Assembly: GCA_902825875.1 (NCBI GenBank)
Contig: CADECP010000018.1
Coordinates: 38,783-102,782, forward strand
DNA length: 64,000 nucleotides
Source: an uncultured Acidobacteriota bacterium
GTDB taxonomy: Bacteria > Acidobacteriota > Blastocatellia > RBC074
Direction: 5' to 3'
In this document: positions 18,825 through 27,914 of the stretch, one piece after another
How the letters are laid out: each line of letters opens with the position of its first letter
How positions within the stretch are numbered: the stretch's first letter is position 1
The notes under the pieces: generated by a model
Seen by the model: only the letters and a program-made list of their open reading frames with translations
Told to the model about the DNA's origin: nothing
The model's database searches: none
Position numbers and translations under genes: made by a program

Positions 18825-18885
18825 GACAGGATTGGCAGGATTTTTCAGGATGAAACCAATCCTGTTTTATCGTGTAAATCCTGTC
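18825..18885. repeat. ACAGGATT-type inverted repeat element
   Basis: GACAGGATT at 18825-18833 is the inverted match of AATCCTGTC at 18877-18885, with extra CAGGAT and ATCCTG copies between. A related outer arm appears at 61129-61242. It fills the gap between the ABC exporter and the gene at 18905. Confidence 0.75.
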
Positions 18886-18904
18886 TATTTTTATCGGAGG
18901 AAAA

Positions 18905-19342
18905 ATGCCCGAATCCACCCAAAGCTTTTCCCGCCACACACGTTGGCACACGCCATATCATTTCGTGTTGTTTCCGATCTTGTTCATACACTTTGCGTGG
19001 TGCATTCTGCGCGTGACAAAAGAACCTACGCTGGAACATTTCGAACAGTTATTGTTGTCGTTCGGTTTGCTGCTGATGATGTTGCTGGTGCGCGTCAATC
19101 CGCTGAAAGCACAAGATCGCATTATCCGGTTGGAAGAACAGCTTCGGTATCAACGGTTGTTGCCAGCCGATCTGGCAGCCAGAGCCAGCGCCTTGCCGGT
19201 TCGTTTTATCGTTGCGATGCGATTTGCCTCTGACGCTGAATTGCCGCAACTGGCGCAACTTGCTGTGGATGGCGCGTTCGCCACGCCGAAAGATTTGAAA
19301 GAAGCGATCCGAAACTGGCGCGGCGATTATTTCAGAGTCTAA
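18905..19342 (+). CDS. DUF6526-like membrane protein
   Basis: 145 aa with a strong ribosome site (GGAGGA) just before the ATG. Two membrane helices occur near the N-terminus (YHFVLFPILFIHFAWCIL and HFEQLLLSFGLLLMMLLVRV), followed by a charged cytoplasmic part containing KAQDRIIRLEEQLRYQRLL and ARASALPVRFIVAMRFASD. This layout matches the DUF6526 family as I know it. Function unknown. It precedes a coiled-coil membrane protein gene on the same strand. Confidence 0.7.
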   Translation: MPESTQSFSRHTRWHTPYHFVLFPILFIHFAWCILRVTKEPTLEHFEQLLLSFGLLLMMLLVRVNPLKAQDRIIRLEEQLRYQRLLPADLAARASALPVRFIVAMRFASDAELPQLAQLAVDGAFATPKDLKEAIRNWRGDYFRV

Positions 19343-19444
19343 AATCAGCAGCGAGTTCAAAATTGTGGGATGCCATTAACTGCGCGGGCATTGAGCAATG
19401 ACTCAAGTTCGACGCGGACAAATCTTCATTTAACAGGGCTAGCT

Positions 19445-21118
19445 ATGACTTCACTAAACATTGTGGGAATTGTCTGGGCTTTGCTGCCAGGACTGCTAAT
19501 TGGCGCGTTGTTTTCGCGCAAATCGGATTTAGGCGGTTCCGACGCGAAGTTGCGCGAACTGGAACGCGAACTCGAAACGGCAAAAGCCGAGTTGTATGTT
19601 CAACACGACGCGCTGGATTCGTTGAAAAGCCAGGCGGAAAAATCCGCCGAGCAAATCAAAACGCGCGACGCCAGAATTGCCGAACTCGAAAGCAAGCTGG
19701 AACTGGCGGACAACGCCAAATTCGCCGCCGAATCGGGAATGGACGCCGCGAATTCCCGAACAGAAGCGTTGAAATCCGAAGCCGATTTGCTTCGCGGCAG
19801 ATTGGCCGCCGCCGAAACTGAAGTCAGTTCGTTGCGCGTTAAACTCGCCGACGCCGAAGCCGAATTAGACAAACCCAGACCTGATCCTGCGATGGTTGCT
19901 GAAATCGAATCGCTGCGGAAAACCGTGCTCAGCCAGAACAGCGATGTGGCGACTTTGCTAAATCGCGTCAAAGAGCTTGCGCCGTTGAAGCTGCAAATCA
20001 CCGACCGCGATTTGAAACTGCGAAAGCTGGAAGCAAAGCTGGACGAAACCGCCCGACAAGAACAAACGAAAACAGACGAAATTGCCCGGCTCACTCAACA
20101 GCTTTCCGTCATCGCCGACACCAAAGAAAACGAGTCAGGAATTTTGGCCGACCGCGTCGCCGACCTGGAAAGTTCCGTCGCCGAACAATCGGGTCTGGTT
20201 TCGCAACTGCGCGAATCGAAAGCCGAACTGGAATTCGCGCTCGGCGAAAAAGATTCCTTGCTGGCCGAATTGCAATCGCAAGTCGAAACTTTGTCTGCCG
20301 AATCGGCTCAGGATTCTTCGCTGCGCGACAAAGACGCGGCAATTTCGTTGTTGCAGCTTCGCGTCAAAGAACTGGAGCCGCTGGCCGCTCAAATTGCCGA
20401 ACGCGATTTGATGCTGCGAAGAACCGAAGACGCCTTGTCAGATTTGGTCAGCCGCACCGAATCGGAAGTTGCTCGATTACAGCAGCGCGTCGGCGAATTG
20501 GAAACGGTCGCCGGTTCAACTGAGCCAGCGGCGAAAGTCTTTGATGAATCGAAGCTGCGAGAGTTTGAAACTCGGCAGCAGGAGCTTGAAGCCGCGTTGG
20601 CCGACAAGGAGTCTGAAATTGTTCGATTGAAGTCTCTGGCCGTTTCCAGCCCGGACGATGCACACGCGCGCGTCGAAGCCGCCGAAGCCAAAGCGCAGGA
20701 ACTGAACGCCGAATTCAACGCCGAACTCGGCAGCCGCGACGAAGAAATCACCCGCTTGCAGACTCGCATTGCCGAACTGGAACCTTTGCACGCGCAATTG
20801 TTCGCGCGTGACGCCCGGCTGATCGAACTCGAAGCGCGTTTGCAATCAGCCATCAGCGAAAAAGAATCCGAAGCCAAACACCTGAACGCGCGCATTGCCG
20901 AACTGGAACCGGCAGGCGATTTGGCCGAAGCCGCCGAAGCAAAATTGCGCGACCTGGAAAAACAACACCGAGCAGTCGTCAATAATTTGGAAGTCGAACT
21001 GAGCGGATTGCGCGTGAAGCTGGCCGGAATGGAAGGATTGAACACCGTCTTGACGGAGTGCATGGACAAATTGCGAGAAGCCGAAGCGCGTTTGGGGACG
21101 TTGGAATCAGAAAAATGA
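19445..21118 (+). CDS. Membrane-anchored long coiled-coil protein
   Basis: 557 aa from the ATG at 19445; the frame is open back to 19370 but this start puts a membrane helix at the N-terminus (LNIVGIVWALLPGLLIGALF). Almost the whole remainder is coiled coil rich in Glu, Leu, Ala and Lys. It contains a degenerate internal repeat with the blocks RVKELAPLKLQITDRDLKLR, RVKELEPLAAQIAERDLMLR, RIAELEPLHAQLFARDARLI and RIAELEP at intervals of about 115 to 150 residues or less. Such proteins often act as structural or envelope-tethering rods. Function unknown. Confidence 0.8.
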   Translation: MTSLNIVGIVWALLPGLLIGALFSRKSDLGGSDAKLRELERELETAKAELYVQHDALDSLKSQAEKSAEQIKTRDARIAELESKLELADNAKFAAESGMDAANSRTEALKSEADLLRGRLAAAETEVSSLRVKLADAEAELDKPRPDPAMVAEIESLRKTVLSQNSDVATLLNRVKELAPLKLQITDRDLKLRKLEAKLDETARQEQTKTDEIARLTQQLSVIADTKENESGILADRVADLESSVAEQSGLVSQLRESKAELEFALGEKDSLLAELQSQVETLSAESAQDSSLRDKDAAISLLQLRVKELEPLAAQIAERDLMLRRTEDALSDLVSRTESEVARLQQRVGELETVAGSTEPAAKVFDESKLREFETRQQELEAALADKESEIVRLKSLAVSSPDDAHARVEAAEAKAQELNAEFNAELGSRDEEITRLQTRIAELEPLHAQLFARDARLIELEARLQSAISEKESEAKHLNARIAELEPAGDLAEAAEAKLRDLEKQHRAVVNNLEVELSGLRVKLAGMEGLNTVLTECMDKLREAEARLGTLESEK

Positions 21119-21119
21119 A

Positions 21120-21146
21120 GTGTGACAATTTTTCAAATTGTCACAC
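21120..21146. terminator. Hairpin after the coiled-coil gene
   Basis: A perfect 12-bp stem (21120-21131 with 21135-21146) with a 3-base TTC loop starts just after the stop codon. There is no T-tract on the plus side beyond the stem. It shares the core CAATTTTTCAAATTG with the next hairpin. Confidence 0.65.
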
Positions 21147-21190
21147 TCATCAAGGCCGCAAACAGTCACTGGAAAGTGGTTCGTGAAATA

Positions 21191-21223
21191 ACAGGTATGC
21201 AATTTTTCAAATTGCATACCTGT
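21191..21223. terminator. 15-bp hairpin between convergent genes
   Basis: A perfect 15-bp stem (21191-21205 with 21209-21223) and TTC loop, with the same CAATTTTTCAAATTG core as the hairpin 70 bases upstream. It lies 7 bases before the end of the convergent oxidoreductase gene, so it probably ends transcription from that side. Confidence 0.7.
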
Positions 21224-21229
21224 TTCGCT

Positions 21230-22582
21230 TTATGCCTTTGGATGAATCCACGGCTTTCTATATTCGCGTTGCAACAATTTGTTCGCCTCAGAATCACCGA
21301 CAACTTGTTGCTTGGTGGAATCCCACTTCAGCGAACGTCCCAGCTTCATCGAGATGTTGGCCAGAATGCAGCTTGCGGTGGAAATGTGCCCTTGTTCGAT
21401 GTCGGCAACCGGTTTGTCACGCGTTTCGATGCAGCGCAGCAAATCTTTCATGTGGCCGCGAATCGCCGGAGCCACATGCCGTTCCAGGTCTTTTTCGACC
21501 TTGTCTATCGGATATTCCTCCAGCTCAAACTTCACGTCCTGATGAATCGGCTGTTCGTTCTTGTCCATCGGAATGTAGTCGTAACTCTGCACGCTGGCTT
21601 TGAGCGTACCTTTTTCGCCATAAATCGTCGCTCCCCACGGATACTTTGGATCGGGCGGATGGCCGTACGTGCGATGTTGCCAGATGACAGGAAATTCCGG
21701 GAAGTTGAAGGTCGCGGTTTGCGTGTCGGCAATGTTCGCCTTGCTGCGCGTGTCTATCAAAATGCCGCCGTTGGACGAAATCTCCTTCGGCCAGCCCAAG
21801 CCCAACATCCAGCGAACCATGTCCAGCATGTGAATGCACATATCGCCCATAATGCCGTTGCCGTATTCCATAAACGCCCGCCAACTGCGCGGATGCACCA
21901 GTTTATTGTACGGGCGCAGCGGAGCAGGGCCAGTCCACATTTCATAATCCAGACCTTCAGGCGGAGCCGTGTCCGGCGGATTTTCCCGCGTTCGCATGTG
22001 GTAGTAGCAGTAAATTTCGACCAAGCCGATTTTGCCCAGCTTGCCCGGTTTGATGACTTTTTCGATGGCGTCAATCAAATGCGGCGTCGAACGACGCTGC
22101 GTGCCAACCTGCACCACGCGATTGTGTTTGCGCGCCGCGGCAACCATCGCCTGACCTTCGACGACATCCACGCTGATGGGTTTTTGGACGTAAATATCGG
22201 CTCCGGCTTCGCAAGCGGCAATCATCGGCAGCGCGTGCCAATGATCCGGCGTAGCGATCAGGCAGATGTCCAAATCTTTCTCTTTCAGCATCTGGCGGTA
22301 ATCGCTGAAGGTGCGCGGAGTCTTTTTCGATTCCTGCCGTTCGGCGACTTGCGCGGCGCAATCGGCCAGCATCTTTTTGTCCACGTCGCACAGCGAAACG
22401 ACTTCGACCGGCGCAACCTGCAAGAGCCGGAATAAATCGCTCTTGCCGTACCAGCCCGTGCCGATCAAGCCGACGCGAGCTTTTTTCTGCGCGAACTCTT
22501 CGGCGAATTTGTAATTGCGTCGCAAGACTGCCGGAGCGAAAGCCGCACCGGCACTGGTCTGTAAAAATTCACGACGGTTCAT
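21230..22582 (-). CDS. Tat-exported Gfo/Idh/MocA family oxidoreductase
   Basis: 450 aa from the ATG at 22582, preceded by GGGAGGA. The N-terminus MNRREFLQTSAGAAFAPAVL has the twin-arginine motif for export of folded, cofactor-loaded protein. The Rossmann motif RVGLIGTGWYGKSDL binds NAD(P), followed by VVSLCDVD and the conserved EKP-like segment YVQKPISVDV. GDMCIHMLDMVRWMLG belongs to the C-terminal domain. Members act on sugars or sugar derivatives. It has a partner of the same family at 26366-27724 in the same orientation. Confidence 0.9.
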   Translation of the reverse strand: MNRREFLQTSAGAAFAPAVLRRNYKFAEEFAQKKARVGLIGTGWYGKSDLFRLLQVAPVEVVSLCDVDKKMLADCAAQVAERQESKKTPRTFSDYRQMLKEKDLDICLIATPDHWHALPMIAACEAGADIYVQKPISVDVVEGQAMVAAARKHNRVVQVGTQRRSTPHLIDAIEKVIKPGKLGKIGLVEIYCYYHMRTRENPPDTAPPEGLDYEMWTGPAPLRPYNKLVHPRSWRAFMEYGNGIMGDMCIHMLDMVRWMLGLGWPKEISSNGGILIDTRSKANIADTQTATFNFPEFPVIWQHRTYGHPPDPKYPWGATIYGEKGTLKASVQSYDYIPMDKNEQPIHQDVKFELEEYPIDKVEKDLERHVAPAIRGHMKDLLRCIETRDKPVADIEQGHISTASCILANISMKLGRSLKWDSTKQQVVGDSEANKLLQREYRKPWIHPKA

Positions 22583-22728
22583 TTGTGAATCCTCCCGATG
22601 GGTTGAAATTGTGTTCAAAAGCAGTTCAGAGACAATATAGGTGGCAAACGCTTAAATAAACAACTCGTTGCTGTTCAACATTTTAACTTGATTGAGCAGA
22701 CTCAGCGGGGTGTCAGTCTTAAATAAGC

Positions 22729-24138
22729 TCAAGCCCAAAACGGCAGATAGCGAGCAAATTTTCGTGATCCGCCAACCTTCTCATCCGGTTTGATTAAGTT
22801 CGCTTCAATTGTGGCAGTAATAACTTGTGAAACGACGGCAGTCTTTTTTTCAGAGAGGTGAAATCGTTCGCGCAAAGACTGATTCGTCATACGCTCCGAC
22901 ATGACCCATTTCAACGCGGCGTGTTGGTAACAAGCTCGAACGCGATCATCCCGGTCCATTTCTTCAAAGTTTTTCGGGCCGAAAATCGTAACGATGGTGC
23001 GGCGGTGGCCGACCCGAAAATCCGGGGCAGGGAGTTGGAAAGCTTCAGCGGTTTGAATGACGCGATCAATGCCGCTACTTTTCTCTTCGCAAATTCCCAT
23101 GCGCCGCATCAAATCGGCCAACCGTTCGTTGCGAGATTGATACCCATCTATGAATCGTTCCACCGGTACGATGGGTTCACCCGGATTCGAGATTTCCACG
23201 CGGTTGCTGTAAATCTCTATCATTACGGACGCTCCGCCAATGGAAAAATCCTGGTGAATAAGAGCATTGGCCACAAGTTCGCGGATCACCACTTCAGGAA
23301 CCAGTTTTACTTCTTTGCGAATGGCATCTTCGATGACTTCGTTTTGAGGCATTAATGTCATCACGACTTGTATCAACCCTCTAAAGCCGACGGCGTATCC
23401 CTTCGTGCCAATTCGGTCAAGGTTGGTTTCCAGTTTTGACGTACCTGAATAAGCAACAACTCGCGGCGCTTTCCGAGAAAGCTCAGGAAAATCATTGAGT
23501 TGTTTTGCCAGCAGTAATGCGCCTAAACGCCGAATGGCATATTGGCCGTCGAGTTCGTCAAGCAGTCGTTCGCGTTTCAAGCGATCAATTACTCCAGCGC
23601 GATCCGTTGGATAAGGCAACTGAAGCAATTCAAACAAGGTTTGGGTATCAAGCAATTCCACGATCTGTTGTGCATCAATACCTGTCTTTGAGTGTTCCTC
23701 CAGCCAATCCGGCTCTCCTTCAGCGAAGATGCGGCGAAGCTGATCTTCGCTCATCGGTATCAATGCTTCTCCTGCTCGCATCAAATAGGCTCCTTCCAGA
23801 TGATAAGCTGTTCCACGCGGGCGAGAAGGGATATGGAAAACTAGCACACGTCCATCAGGATGCAGGACTTCCTCGAGGTCTACTCGAAATCCCACAGACT
23901 GAAAAAGTTTTTCCGCCATTTGGATCGGATTGTTGAATGCCTGAGTGCCAACCACACGACGCGGCGGTTTGTCGGCAACTCCCAGCAAAAGATGCCCACC
24001 GCCTTCATTGGCAATTGCAACGCAGTATTCATAAAGCTTACGGTTGTCGAACTGAGTTTTCGCTTCCTTGAATTCCAATCGTTGATGTTCGGACGGCGAT
24101 TGGAGCCATAAATTTATCTGTTCTGGTGTCGTGCCCAT
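22729..24138 (-). CDS. AlbA_2 (Schlafen-like) domain putative transcriptional regulator
   Basis: 469 aa from the ATG at 24138; a TTG nine codons upstream would overlap the previous gene by 11 bases. Residues about 10-130 form an AlbA_2 DNA-binding domain (EHQRLEFKEAKTQ... IANEGGGHLLLGVAD). A central helical part follows, then a HATPase_c_4-like region with VIRELVANALIHQDFSIGG and EISNPGEP, and a C-terminal winged helix (MTNQSLRERFHLSEKKTAVV). This matches the RecG-like 'ATP-binding' regulators that often sit in defence or mobile loci. It is inserted between two genes for exported proteins of unrelated function. Confidence 0.85.
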   Translation of the reverse strand: MGTTPEQINLWLQSPSEHQRLEFKEAKTQFDNRKLYEYCVAIANEGGGHLLLGVADKPPRRVVGTQAFNNPIQMAEKLFQSVGFRVDLEEVLHPDGRVLVFHIPSRPRGTAYHLEGAYLMRAGEALIPMSEDQLRRIFAEGEPDWLEEHSKTGIDAQQIVELLDTQTLFELLQLPYPTDRAGVIDRLKRERLLDELDGQYAIRRLGALLLAKQLNDFPELSRKAPRVVAYSGTSKLETNLDRIGTKGYAVGFRGLIQVVMTLMPQNEVIEDAIRKEVKLVPEVVIRELVANALIHQDFSIGGASVMIEIYSNRVEISNPGEPIVPVERFIDGYQSRNERLADLMRRMGICEEKSSGIDRVIQTAEAFQLPAPDFRVGHRRTIVTIFGPKNFEEMDRDDRVRACYQHAALKWVMSERMTNQSLRERFHLSEKKTAVVSQVITATIEANLIKPDEKVGGSRKFARYLPFWA

Positions 24139-24154
24139 TGCTTTACTTGTTCGA

Positions 24155-26359
24155 TCAATCTGCAAAAGTGAATTCGTTCAGGTTCAACAGCACGCGGCAC
24201 AAATTCGGCAATCCATGCTGTCGAGCAAACGCCGCAAATTTCTTTCGCTCGGCGGCAGTCGTCGCCCGGCCAAACGCCAGCCAGCTTGCGCGTTCGATTT
24301 GTGCCGTCAGGTTGTTTGGACGTTCGCGCTCCAGTCGTTCGGCAAAGTGTCGCGCCTGAACGACCATAAATCCATTGTTCAGCAGCGCCAGCGCCTGCAA
24401 AGGCGACAAGCTTTCGTTGCGTTTGTCCACGCGCTGCGAAGGGTCAGCGCAATCCAGCGCCGTCATCCAGGGCTGGGTTTGCGAACGAACGATGAAACGA
24501 TAAATCGAACGCCGCCACGTGCTCGCATCTTCAGGATCGGCCAATCCGTATTCGTAATGCGGCGAATGTTCGGGGCGTTCGATGACGAAATCCTGCCAGC
24601 CCGCGCCGCCCATCTTCAGGTCTAACTTTCCGGTCACTGCCAACACTGCGTCTCGAACGGATTCGGCTTCCAGCTTGCGGCGGTTTTGTCGCCACAGCAG
24701 CGTGTTGTCGGTGGTCGGTTGCCGGTGGTTGGTATTCGGTTGGCTGGTTTGTCGGTACGTGGCGCTCATCACAATCAACTTGTGGAGTTTTTTGAGTGAA
24801 CCGCCGTTGTCGCGGAATTCTGTCGCCAGCCAATCCAGCAGTTCTGGATGCGAAGGCTTCGCGCCGTTACGACCAAAATCGTTGGGCGTTGTCACCAGCC
24901 CGGCTCCGAAGTGATATTGCCAGACGCGATTGACGATGCTGCGCCAAGTCAGCGGATTTTGCGAATCAACAATCCAACGTGCGAGCGCCGCACGGCGTTG
25001 AGCTTCGGGCGCATCTTTGGGAACGGCAAAGCGCGCTGGTTGAAACGTCAGCATCGAAAGAGTGCCGGGAGTCACTTCGCGTCCGGGCGAAGTCACCTGC
25101 CCGCGAGCCAGCACGTGAATCGGACGAGGCTTGCCATCATTCCAGCCCGTGCCGCGAAAATTTCCTAAACCGTAATGAACCGTTGCGGCAAAGACGATTT
25201 CAGGTTTCGGAAACTTCGCCAGTTCTATGGCCAGCTCGCCAAGTTCAACGTTGATGGCGTCGCGCTCGGCGCGAAGCTCCGGTTTCATCGCGGCGTCCAC
25301 CAACTGAGTGCGCTTCTTTCGCAAGTCTGTGACTTCGGCGGCGTTGTCAGGTTGTTTGGCGGCTGCGGCAATTTGCGCGTCGAGCTTGGTCACAGCTTCG
25401 CCTGCGGCTTTGGCGGCGTCGCGTTCGATGATGCGCTTGCGTTCGGCGAGTTCGCGTTGGCGACCTTCGAGTTTGGCAAAGCGTTCGGTCATCGCCGCGT
25501 CGTTGGGAAAGTATTTTTTGTCGGCTCGATCCAACGCCGAAAAGACGGATTGCAGCGAGTAATAATCTTCCTGCGAGATCGGGTCGAATTTGTGGTTGTG
25601 GCATTGCGCGCAGTGAACCGTGACGCTGGCAAACGTGCCGATCGTGTTGGCTACCATATCGTCGCGGTCGAGGTGGCGAGCGATCTTGCCGTCAATTTTG
25701 GTTTCTGGAAGTTCGGCGTGGCCGATGAAATCCCAGGGGCCAGCGGCAAGAAACCCCAGCGCCTGAATTCCGTCGCGCGTGCCGGGATACAACACGTCTC
25801 CGGCAATTTGTTCGGCGATGAACCGCGCGTAAGGTTTGTCTTCGTTCAGCGCGCGAATGACGTAATCGCGGTAAGGCCAGGCATTCGGGCGAGGCTTGTC
25901 TTTGTCGTAACCGTGGGTGTCGCCGTAATGAACTACATCCAGCCAATGCCGCGCCCAGCGTTCGCCGTAACGTGGAGAAGCCAACAACTCATCCACCAGC
26001 TTTTCATAAGCCAGCGGGCTTCGATCTTTCAGGAATTGCTGCACGCGCTCCGGTGACGGCGGCAATCCGATCAAATCGAAATACAACCGCCGAATCAATG
26101 TGCGGCGGTCGGCTTCGGGCGACATCTGTAAGCCAGCTTGAGCGAGCTTGGCGACGATGAAGTGATCAATCGGATTCAGGAGTTGGGATCTAGGATTTAG
26201 GATTTTGGGAATTGCCGGACGCTTAATCGGCTGCCAAGCCCAATGCTCCTTGGCAGCCGATTGGGCCAATGCCGGGCGCGGTTCGCTAATCGGCGCAAAC
26301 GCAAAAACGGCGAACGCCACGAACAGTAGGAAAAAAAATTTTCTGACGGTTGAGTTCAT
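24155..26359 (-). CDS. DUF1549/DUF1553 exported protein (PSD1-type)
   Basis: 734 aa. It has a signal peptide (FFFLLFVAFAVFAFAPISEPRPALA), then a DUF1549 region (PIDHFIVAKLAQAGLQMSPEADRRTLIRR, RWARHWLDVVHYGDTHGYD and CAQCHNHKFDPISQEDYY, which has a haem-binding-like CxxCH). A coiled section (RQRELAERKRIIERDAA) is followed by DUF1553 (WIVDSQNPLTWRSIVNRVWQYHFG, LDWLATEF, ATYRQTS, DRFIVRSQTQPWM-like end). These large proteins are common in Planctomycetes and Acidobacteria, but their function is unproven. Two period-7 insertions lie within the frame. The start codon is 6 bases after the stop of the upstream oxidoreductase gene, so translation may be coupled. Confidence 0.88.
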   Translation of the reverse strand: MNSTVRKFFFLLFVAFAVFAFAPISEPRPALAQSAAKEHWAWQPIKRPAIPKILNPRSQLLNPIDHFIVAKLAQAGLQMSPEADRRTLIRRLYFDLIGLPPSPERVQQFLKDRSPLAYEKLVDELLASPRYGERWARHWLDVVHYGDTHGYDKDKPRPNAWPYRDYVIRALNEDKPYARFIAEQIAGDVLYPGTRDGIQALGFLAAGPWDFIGHAELPETKIDGKIARHLDRDDMVANTIGTFASVTVHCAQCHNHKFDPISQEDYYSLQSVFSALDRADKKYFPNDAAMTERFAKLEGRQRELAERKRIIERDAAKAAGEAVTKLDAQIAAAAKQPDNAAEVTDLRKKRTQLVDAAMKPELRAERDAINVELGELAIELAKFPKPEIVFAATVHYGLGNFRGTGWNDGKPRPIHVLARGQVTSPGREVTPGTLSMLTFQPARFAVPKDAPEAQRRAALARWIVDSQNPLTWRSIVNRVWQYHFGAGLVTTPNDFGRNGAKPSHPELLDWLATEFRDNGGSLKKLHKLIVMSATYRQTSQPNTNHRQPTTDNTLLWRQNRRKLEAESVRDAVLAVTGKLDLKMGGAGWQDFVIERPEHSPHYEYGLADPEDASTWRRSIYRFIVRSQTQPWMTALDCADPSQRVDKRNESLSPLQALALLNNGFMVVQARHFAERLERERPNNLTAQIERASWLAFGRATTAAERKKFAAFARQHGLPNLCRVLLNLNEFTFAD
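24706..24740. repeat. In-frame heptad repeat inside the DUF1549/DUF1553 gene
   Basis: Five consecutive heptads of the form NNYYGGT (TGTCGGT, GGTCGGT, TGCCGGT, GGTTGGT, ATTCGGT). On the coding strand they encode the low-complexity stretch around NTNHRQPTTDNT, which interrupts a conserved part of DUF1553 without breaking the frame. Confidence 0.8.
26183..26212. repeat. In-frame heptad repeat near the 5' end of the DUF1549/DUF1553 gene
   Basis: Successive heptads GAGTTGG, GATCTAG, GATTTAG, GATTTTG. On the coding strand they encode KILNPRSQLLNP, between the signal-peptide region and the conserved PIDHFI block. Confidence 0.7.
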
Positions 26360-26365
26360 TGCCGC

Positions 26366-27724
26366 TTAAACCAGCTTCCAGCCTTTGCGATATTTGCGAT
26401 GGATCATCGGTTCGGTTTCAGGAGCATTGGTCGCGCGCAGGTTTTTGTAATCCCATTCCAGCTTTTTGCCCGCGCGGAATGCAACGTTGCCCAGATGATT
26501 GGCTTCGGTCAGCCAGCCAGCATATTCAAAGTTGCACGTTGTAGCCGCTCCGGTTTTGCAGGCGTGAATCCATTCGGCGTAATGCCCCAGCGATTTCGGA
26601 ATGAACGGTTCCGGGCGTTTGAAATCGGCGAATTGCGTTTCGGGCAACAAGACGTGTTTGCTGTAATCGGACAGCAACATGCCTTTGTCGCCGATGAATA
26701 ACACGCCGCTGTTCCAGTTCGGAATCTTTCCGTCTTTCAGAAGTTGCGGCTTGTGCTTTCCCTGATACCAGGTCAGTTGCAGAGGAGAGAGATTGCCGCG
26801 CTTGCCGTATTGATAAGTCACCTGCATCGAAGCCGGTGCAATTTCCAGATGCGGCGCGGGGCCGCTGGCTTCGATGGTCAACGGATGATCGAGTTTCAAC
26901 GCCCACCAGGGAAGATCAATCCAATGACTGCCCAAATCGCTCATTGTGCCGTTGCCGAAATCCCACCAGCGATACCATTTCGGTCCTGGAAAGTAGACTT
27001 CGTTGAACGGACGTTGCGGCGCAGGTCCCAGCCACAATTCCCAATCCAGAATCGCCGGAACCGGATCGGGTTTGGCCGGACGATTTTGAACGAAGACGAT
27101 GTCGCCTGCGGCTTTGGCTTCCGCTTCGGTGGCGTGCCAGCCCCAGGCGCGACCAACCCAAACGTGCGCTTCTGTCACATTGCCGATGGCTCCGGTTTGA
27201 ATCAATTCCACCACGCGGCGGTAATTGTCTCCGGCGTGAATCTGCGTGCCCATTTGCGTGGCGACTTTGGCTTTGGCGGCGGCTTCGCGTATGACGCGAG
27301 CTTCCCAAATGTTGTGCGTCAGCGGTTTTTCGCAATAAACGTGTTTGCCCAATTGCAAAGCAGGCAGCGTCGCAAACGCATGCGTATGTTCGGCTGTGCT
27401 GATGACGACGGCGTCAAATTCTTTGGCGTGGTCGTACACTTTGCGGAAATCCACCAGCTTGCGCGCGTTGGTGTGGCGAGCGGCGGCTTTGTTCAATCCA
27501 TCCTGGTTCACGTCGCACAAGATGGCGATGTTTTCCGATTCGACGCCTTTCAGATTGGCGGCTCCACGACCGCCGGCGCCGATGATCGCCAGATTCAATT
27601 TGTCGTTCAGATTGCGGCCTCGAACGATGGCCGGAGCGGCCAACGTGACGATTCCAGCAGCAGTTGCCTGATTCAAAAAGCGGCGGCGAGACAGTTCGTT
27701 CGCGTAAGGTGATTTCCCTGACAT
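26366..27724 (-). CDS. Tat-exported Gfo/Idh/MocA family oxidoreductase
   Basis: 452 aa. The N-terminus contains a Tat signal ([23 protein letters not shown]). Then comes the NAD(P)-binding motif [24 protein letters not shown], the conserved [15 protein letters not shown] (the EKP motif), [17 protein letters not shown] and [14 protein letters not shown]. It is a typical exported member of the family found in Planctomycetes and Acidobacteria. It is first in a minus-strand set with the DUF1549/DUF1553 gene, the AlbA_2 gene and the second oxidoreductase. It is divergent from the GH-like gene at 27915, so a shared regulatory region is likely at 27725-27914. Confidence 0.9.
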   Translation of the reverse strand: MSGKSPYANELSRRRFLNQATAAGIVTLAAPAIVRGRNLNDKLNLAIIGAGGRGAANLKGVESENIAILCDVNQDGLNKAAARHTNARKLVDFRKVYDHAKEFDAVVISTAEHTHAFATLPALQLGKHVYCEKPLTHNIWEARVIREAAAKAKVATQMGTQIHAGDNYRRVVELIQTGAIGNVTEAHVWVGRAWGWHATEAEAKAAGDIVFVQNRPAKPDPVPAILDWELWLGPAPQRPFNEVYFPGPKWYRWWDFGNGTMSDLGSHWIDLPWWALKLDHPLTIEASGPAPHLEIAPASMQVTYQYGKRGNLSPLQLTWYQGKHKPQLLKDGKIPNWNSGVLFIGDKGMLLSDYSKHVLLPETQFADFKRPEPFIPKSLGHYAEWIHACKTGAATTCNFEYAGWLTEANHLGNVAFRAGKKLEWDYKNLRATNAPETEPMIHRKYRKGWKLV

Positions 27725-27914
27725 AACGTTGATCTCCGTGTTGATGTTGTTGTCCGTTGGAATGGTGCTCGGAATTTTGCGGGCAGATCATACGGCGACC
27801 TGCCGGATGTGTACAGTCGAACAGCCACGCTTTGGCGGTGTCACTCTTGGTCGGCTAAACTCCGCCGCGCAATTCACAACCCACGCAATTCCACTCAGAA
27901 AGGTACACGTCACC

